Below are positions 60,174-64,000 of a stretch of DNA of 64,000 bases, in pieces. This DNA is from Chitinophaga niabensis. Lineage in GTDB: Bacteria; Bacteroidota; Bacteroidia; Chitinophagales; Chitinophagaceae. Location of the stretch: the NCBI RefSeq assembly GCF_039545795.1, contig NZ_CP154260.1, positions 5,275,001 through 5,339,000 of the forward strand, in the 5' to 3' direction. The position numbers and the translations under genes are program-made. How positions within the stretch are numbered: position 1 is the stretch's first letter; the number at the start of each line of letters is the position of its first letter. The notes beneath the pieces were generated by a model. That model did no database searches. It saw only the letters and a program-made list of their open reading frames with translations, and was not told the DNA's origin.

Positions 60174-61454
60174 TTAACCCATTTCAGGATACAGCGGGAA
60201 TTGTTTCATAAACTCATTCACTTCTCCACGCACCTTCTTAATAGTACCTTCGTTATCTGCATCCATCAGCAGCTTATCCATCCAATCAACGATCAATGGC
60301 ATATGCTCTTCTTTCAAACCACGGGTGGTAACAGCAGGTACACCTACACGGATACCGGAAGTAACGAAAGGTGATTTATCATCGAAAGGCACCATGTTCT
60401 TGTTCACGGTAAGATCAGCCTGCACCAATACCTGTTCTGCTTTTTTACCGGAAATGTTCTTGTTGCGCAGATCTATCAGTAACAAGTGGTTATCTGTACC
60501 ACCGGAAACGATCTGGTAACCTTTCTCAAGGTAAGCACGGGATAAAGCCTGTGCGTTACGGACCATCTGGCGGGCATATACATCATAATCGTCAGACAGG
60601 ATCTCGAAGAAGGAAACTGCTTTTGCTGCAATCACATGTTCCAGCGGACCACCCTGGATACCGGGGAAAACAGCCATATCCAGCAGGTTGCTCATCAGGC
60701 GCACTTCACCTTTTGGTGTTTTCAGGCCAAATGGATTTTCAAAATCCTTGCCCATCATGATCATACCACCACGTGGACCACGGAGTGTCTTATGGGTAGT
60801 AGTAGTTACAAAATGGCAATGTGCAAACGGAGAGTTCAGCAATCCTTTAGCGATCATACCGGCAGGATGTGCGATATCCGCCATTACAAAAGCGCCAACT
60901 TTATCAGCGATAGCACGGATACGGGCATAATCCCAATCGCGGCTGTATGCAGAAGCACCACAAATGATCACCTTTGGCTTTTCCTGTAAAGCCACCTCTT
61001 CCATTTTATCGTACTCCACCAGTCCGGTTTCTTTGTTCACGCCATAAAAGAAGGGCTGATACAATTTACCGGAGAAGTTTACGGCGGAACCGTGGGTAAG
61101 GTGCCCGCCCATGCTCAGATCAAGACCCAGGATCTTGTCACCCGCCTGGAGAATAGCCAGCAATACAGCTGCATTGGCCTGTGCACCGGAGTGCGGCTGA
61201 ACATTCACATATTCAACGCCAAAGATCTGCTTAGCCCGGTCAATGGCCAGTTGTTCGCTAAGGTCCACTATCTCGCAGCCACCGTAATAACGGCGTCCGG
61301 GGTAACCTTCCGCGTATTTATTGGTCATAACATTACCCATGGCCTGCATAACCTGCAAGCTGGTAAAGTTCTCCGAAGCTATCAGTTCAATGCCATGGCG
61401 CTGCCTTTCCAGTTCCTGGCCAATGATATCAAATATCTGCTGGTCTCTTTGCAT
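60174..61454 (-). CDS. glyA: Serine hydroxymethyltransferase
   Basis: 426 residues from ATG 61454 ([32 protein letters not shown]); the start at 61478 adds eight residues not seen in the family. Family marks: [27 protein letters not shown], the PLP lysine in [14 protein letters not shown], and the conserved [14 protein letters not shown]. Converts serine and tetrahydrofolate to glycine and methylene-THF, the main one-carbon source; cytosolic, PLP-dependent dimer. Divergent from the nucleotidyltransferase gene by 219 bp. Confidence 0.98.
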   Translation of the reverse strand: MQRDQQIFDIIGQELERQRHGIELIASENFTSLQVMQAMGNVMTNKYAEGYPGRRYYGGCEIVDLSEQLAIDRAKQIFGVEYVNVQPHSGAQANAAVLLAILQAGDKILGLDLSMGGHLTHGSAVNFSGKLYQPFFYGVNKETGLVEYDKMEEVALQEKPKVIICGASAYSRDWDYARIRAIADKVGAFVMADIAHPAGMIAKGLLNSPFAHCHFVTTTTHKTLRGPRGGMIMMGKDFENPFGLKTPKGEVRLMSNLLDMAVFPGIQGGPLEHVIAAKAVSFFEILSDDYDVYARQMVRNAQALSRAYLEKGYQIVSGGTDNHLLLIDLRNKNISGKKAEQVLVQADLTVNKNMVPFDDKSPFVTSGIRVGVPAVTTRGLKEEHMPLIVDWMDKLLMDADNEGTIKKVRGEVNEFMKQFPLYPEMG

Positions 61455-61475
61455 GGTGAAGGAAAATTTAAGACG

Positions 61476-61483
61476 CAAAATTA
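61476..61483 (-). promoter_or_regulatory. Candidate -7 element for glyA
   Basis: Minus-strand TAATTTTG, a match to TAnnTTTG, 22 bp upstream of the glyA ATG; no clear -33 element, so moderate to low confidence. Confidence 0.4.
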
Positions 61484-61614
61484 AACATCTTCTTATTAAA
61501 TAAGAATTAGGAATTAAAGAAAAGAAGCCTCTGGATATATTTATTTTATTTTTAATACAGGTAGGATAATCGTAAAACCTAATTCATTATTAATAATTGA
61601 TTACGTAATTTGCC

Positions 61615-61647
61615 CGCGAATAGTAATGTGAATACGGTTTATTCGCG
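61615..61647 (+). promoter_or_regulatory. Inverted repeat upstream of the nucleotidyltransferase gene
   Basis: CGCGAATA (61615-61622) and TATTCGCG (61640-61647) are complementary with a 17-base spacer, ending 26 bp before the ATG at 61674. Could form a leader hairpin or an operator; no regulator nearby. Confidence 0.35.
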
Positions 61648-61673
61648 CAGTGAACCATTTCTAAACCCAATAC

Positions 61674-62666
61674 ATGAAGGCAATCATTCCAGTAGCAGGT
61701 GCAGGCACCAAGCTGCGACCACATACATATACTCAGCCCAAGGCATTGATCCCTTTGGCCGGCAGAACCATCCTGAGCATTATCGTAGATCAGCTGGTAG
61801 AAGCAGGTATCCGTGAATTTGTGTTTGTAGTAGGCTATCTCGGGGAAAAGATCCAGCATTATGTAGAGAAGAAATACCCGGACCTTACCATGCATTTTGT
61901 GCAGCAGAACTCCCGCGAAGGTACCGGCCATGCTATTCTTCTCACCCGTGAAGTAGTAAAGAACGATGAGGTACTGATCGTACTGGGAGATACCATTGTG
62001 GAATGTGATTTTAAGGAAGTGATCAATGCTCCGCATTCCCTGCTGGGTGTAAAAAAGGTAGACGATCCCCGTAACTTTGGCGTGGCAGAACTCCATGAGT
62101 CCGGCACCATCAGCAGGGTGATAGAGAAACCCCAGATCCCTAAATCCAATCTCGCCCTGGTAGGGATGTACAAGATCCGTGAAACGGAACAGATGTACCA
62201 GTGCCTGGAAGACAATGTGCAAAAGCAACTGCGCTCTCACGATGAATTTCAACTCACCGATGCCCTGGAATGTATGATCCAGCATGGTGTTCAGTTCAAT
62301 GCATTCAAAGTGAACAACTGGTTCGACTGCGGACGAAAAGAAACCCTGCTGGAAACCAATGCCATCCTGCTCAAGAAATACAAACTGGCCACCAACCCGG
62401 TATTGCCTTATGAGAATACTATCATTATTCCTCCTGTAAGCATTGGCGAAGGCTGTAATATCAAAAACAGTATCATCGGGCCTAATGTGGCTATTGGAGA
62501 CAACACGGTAGTCAGCTATTCCATCGTAAAAGATTCTATCATCGGCTCCTTCAGTAATTTGTATGAGGTAGTATTGAAATCCTCCCTGATAGGCAGCGAT
62601 GCCAATATCCGCGGGCTGAGCCAAAGCCTCAATATCGGGGATAATACAGAGATAGATCTGGGATAA
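61674..62666 (+). CDS. Sugar-1-phosphate nucleotidyltransferase
   Basis: 330 residues. N-terminal nucleotidyltransferase domain: MKAIIPVAGAGTKLRPHTYTQPKALIPLAGRTIL (NTP-binding loop G-x-G-T-K-L-R-P with the conserved PKAL lysine), VLIVLGDTIVE (metal Asp), VIEKPQ and WFDCGRKETLLE. C-terminal left-handed beta-helix hexapeptide repeats (~250-330: IIPPVSIGEGCNIKNSIIGPNVAIGDNTVVSYSIVKDSIIG). The family makes NDP-sugars such as dTDP-glucose or ADP/UDP-sugars; the long form resembles archaeal-type RmlA or GlmU-like enzymes. The exact nucleotide and sugar cannot be told from sequence. Confidence 0.92.
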   Translation: MKAIIPVAGAGTKLRPHTYTQPKALIPLAGRTILSIIVDQLVEAGIREFVFVVGYLGEKIQHYVEKKYPDLTMHFVQQNSREGTGHAILLTREVVKNDEVLIVLGDTIVECDFKEVINAPHSLLGVKKVDDPRNFGVAELHESGTISRVIEKPQIPKSNLALVGMYKIRETEQMYQCLEDNVQKQLRSHDEFQLTDALECMIQHGVQFNAFKVNNWFDCGRKETLLETNAILLKKYKLATNPVLPYENTIIIPPVSIGEGCNIKNSIIGPNVAIGDNTVVSYSIVKDSIIGSFSNLYEVVLKSSLIGSDANIRGLSQSLNIGDNTEIDLG

Positions 62667-62689
62667 TATTTCAGATAAATTATAATTGT

Positions 62690-62795
62690 GTAAGTGCATC
62701 TATTGATGGCAGACGATTACATTCCTGGTGAATTGTAATGGGGTTAGTGCCTCTACTGATGGTAGGCAATTGCATTCCGTATAATTTATAAAGGG
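62690..62795 (+). repeat. Tandem imperfect direct repeat, two copies of 53 bp
   Basis: Units start at 62690 (GTAAGTGCATCTATTGATGG) and 62743 (GTTAGTGCCTCTACTGATGG) and continue through GATTACATTCC or AATTGCATTCC. The first 36 bases agree at about 28 positions; a remnant of a third (GGTCAGC) follows. Located in the 249-bp gap between the nucleotidyltransferase and nitronate monooxygenase genes. The gap has no gene. Confidence 0.65.
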
Positions 62796-62915
62796 GTCAG
62801 CTTTTTTCCATCGCCCAGCCCCCGTTGTGTCACTCACTTCAACGACAGGCTTGTTTTCAGCACCTGCCTGTATGCAGAATGTTCCCCGGTTCCTCCATTT
62901 ATCTTAAATTGCCGC

Positions 62916-63860
62916 ATGGCATTCAGTAATAGCATTACCAGGCTCTTCAATATACAATACCCCATCATCCAGGCCGGCATGATATGGGCCAGCGGCTGGC
63001 GTTTAGCCAGTGCGGTTTCCAATGCCGGAGGGCTTGGCCTTATAGGTTCCGGAAGCATGTACCCGGATGTACTGAGAGAACACATTCAAAAGTGCAAACA
63101 GGCTACCCAACAACCTTTCGGCGTAAACGTACCCCTCCTTTACCCGGACATCGATAAACATATTCAGATCATTATAGAAGAAGGCGTGAAGATTGTTTTC
63201 ACGTCCGCCGGTAATCCTAAAACCTGGACCTCCACGCTCAAAGAACATGGCATCCAGGTAGTACATGTAGTATCCAGTTCCAAATTTGCACTGAAGAGCC
63301 AGGAAGCTGGCGTGGACGCAGTTGTAGCGGAAGGTTTTGAAGCCGGAGGGCACAATGGCCGTGAAGAAACTACTTCCCTGGTACTGATCCCTGCAGTAGC
63401 AGATGCTGTAAGCATTCCGGTAATAGCAGCAGGCGGCATCAGCTCAGGAAGAGCCATGGCCGCAGCTTTTGCATTAGGAGCATCTGGTGTACAGGTAGGC
63501 AGCAGGTTTGTTGCCACGCCGGAAGCCTCTTCCCACCTTCATTTCAAGGAAGCAATAATAAGATCCGGCGAAGGCGACACCCTGTTATCACTGAAAAAAC
63601 TAGCCCCTGTACGCCTCTTGAAGAATGCCTTCTTTGAAGCAGTCCGCAAAGCTGAAATGGAAGGCGCCTCCGCAGAAGAGCTCACCTTATTACTGGGCCG
63701 CGGCAGAGCAAAGAAAGGAATGTTTGAAGGCCTGCTGGAAGAAGGAGAACTGGAAATAGGCCAGGTAGCTGCCTTGATAAAGGATATTAAACCCGCCGCA
63801 GATGTACTCCATGAAATATGGGAGGAGTTTAATCTTGTAAGGAAGCGGATGGGCGAATAG
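62916..63860 (+). CDS. Nitronate monooxygenase (2-nitropropane dioxygenase-like)
   Basis: 314 residues, TIM barrel. NIQYPIIQAGMIWASGWRLASAVSNAGGLGLIG starts the FMN-binding fold; VDAVVAEGFEAGGHNGREETT, IPVIAAGGISSGRAMAAAFALGASGVQVGSRFVATPEAS supply the flavin phosphate site and the catalytic His in GGHNG. These enzymes oxidise alkyl nitronates with FMN and oxygen; bacterial homologues often have unknown substrates. Start ATG 62916 gives the standard beginning. It lacks a signal peptide. Confidence 0.93.
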   Translation: MAFSNSITRLFNIQYPIIQAGMIWASGWRLASAVSNAGGLGLIGSGSMYPDVLREHIQKCKQATQQPFGVNVPLLYPDIDKHIQIIIEEGVKIVFTSAGNPKTWTSTLKEHGIQVVHVVSSSKFALKSQEAGVDAVVAEGFEAGGHNGREETTSLVLIPAVADAVSIPVIAAGGISSGRAMAAAFALGASGVQVGSRFVATPEASSHLHFKEAIIRSGEGDTLLSLKKLAPVRLLKNAFFEAVRKAEMEGASAEELTLLLGRGRAKKGMFEGLLEEGELEIGQVAALIKDIKPAADVLHEIWEEFNLVRKRMGE

Positions 63861-64000
63861 CAGAATGAATAAGCAAAGTTCAACCTAACAAAACAATCTG
63901 ACTCATACTCATAGTAGAATGAATATGCGAGGCTCAACCTCGCAAAACACAACCTGGCCAATAGCAGAAGAAATAAGCAGCGTTCAACCTAACAAAAACA
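63856..64000 (+). repeat. Three degenerate repeat units of ~52 bp
   Basis: Units begin at 63856 (AATAGCAGAATGAATAAGC), about 63910 (ATAGTAGAATGAATATGC) and 63960 (AATAGCAGAAGAAATAAGC), each followed by a block of form TTCAACCTAACAAAAC. The second unit can form a hairpin, GCGAGG-ctcaa-CCTCGC. The first overlaps the stop codon of the nitronate monooxygenase gene. The array probably continues beyond the window. Confidence 0.7.

Noticed and set aside
61590..62699. 369-residue minus-strand frame
   Set aside because: It lies wholly opposite the well-supported nucleotidyltransferase gene and its sequence shows no domain; an antisense shadow.
63856..64000. CRISPR array
   Set aside because: The repeats vary in sequence and the intervals are not unique spacers of constant length; no cas genes are seen.

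Overview
The window is a stretch of a Bacteroidota chromosome, most likely from the Chitinophagaceae and plausibly Chitinophaga itself. This rests on a SusC/SusD pair driven by an ECF sigma factor and a FecR anti-sigma, further PUL-type lipoproteins, promoters of the TTG-N19/20-TAnnTTTG type, a SecA of about 1100 residues and a ThuA/DUF1080/cytochrome c sugar-oxidation set. The genus is an inference; the phylum is close to certain. I see no tRNA, rRNA, phage, transposase or CRISPR array.

Layout. (1) 1-13243, plus strand: tail of a carbohydrate-utilisation locus with a DUF5017 lipoprotein C-terminus, a sodium:solute symporter, three tandem large secreted proteins that are paralogues of one another and that I cannot assign to a named enzyme family, and an FAD-dependent oxidoreductase, closed by a strong terminator. 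(2) 13382-15683, minus: housekeeping scpB, with a very long Asp/Glu tail, and atpG. (3) 16122-17483: secreted protein with two DUF1080 domains. (4) 17549-24285, minus: a complete, colinear eboA-B-C-D-E-F operon for export or maturation of an unknown metabolite, preceded by a 560-bp structured non-coding region. (5) 24849-25256: TMEM220-like membrane protein, then a 158-bp imperfect inverted repeat. (6) 25549-34602, minus: sugar oxidation cluster (MFS transporter, Gfo/Idh/MocA dehydrogenase, TIM-barrel isomerase, cytochrome c, DUF1080, ThuA, and a five-module ThuA-sugar dehydrogenase-PKD-cytochrome c-CBM lipoprotein). This gene set fits the 3-keto-glycoside route of glycan breakdown. (7) 34760-43619, plus: ECF sigma, FecR, STN-containing SusC, SusD, DUF4843 and PKD-like lipoproteins, a trans-envelope regulated uptake system. 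(8) 43945-45312: thioredoxin/DUF1573 lipoprotein and a small secreted six-cysteine chitin-binding (CBM14) protein. (9) 45593-51284: secA, deoC, SPOR protein, M20 amidohydrolase. (10) 51343-54228, minus: ABC transporter operon with its own YtrA-type GntR regulator and a long palindromic operator over the promoter. (11) 54376-56736: beta-helix protein with a C-terminal PDZ-like domain. (12) 56837-59387, minus: two-component system next to a divergent lipoprotein gene. (13) 60174-63860: glyA, a sugar nucleotidyltransferase and a nitronate monooxygenase, followed by short degenerate repeats to the window end.

The best leads for undescribed biology are the three-paralogue plus FAD-oxidoreductase locus (1), the complete ebo operon with its structured leader (4), and the modular sugar-oxidation cluster (6) in which the large lipoprotein fuses domains that the same gene cluster also encodes as separate proteins.
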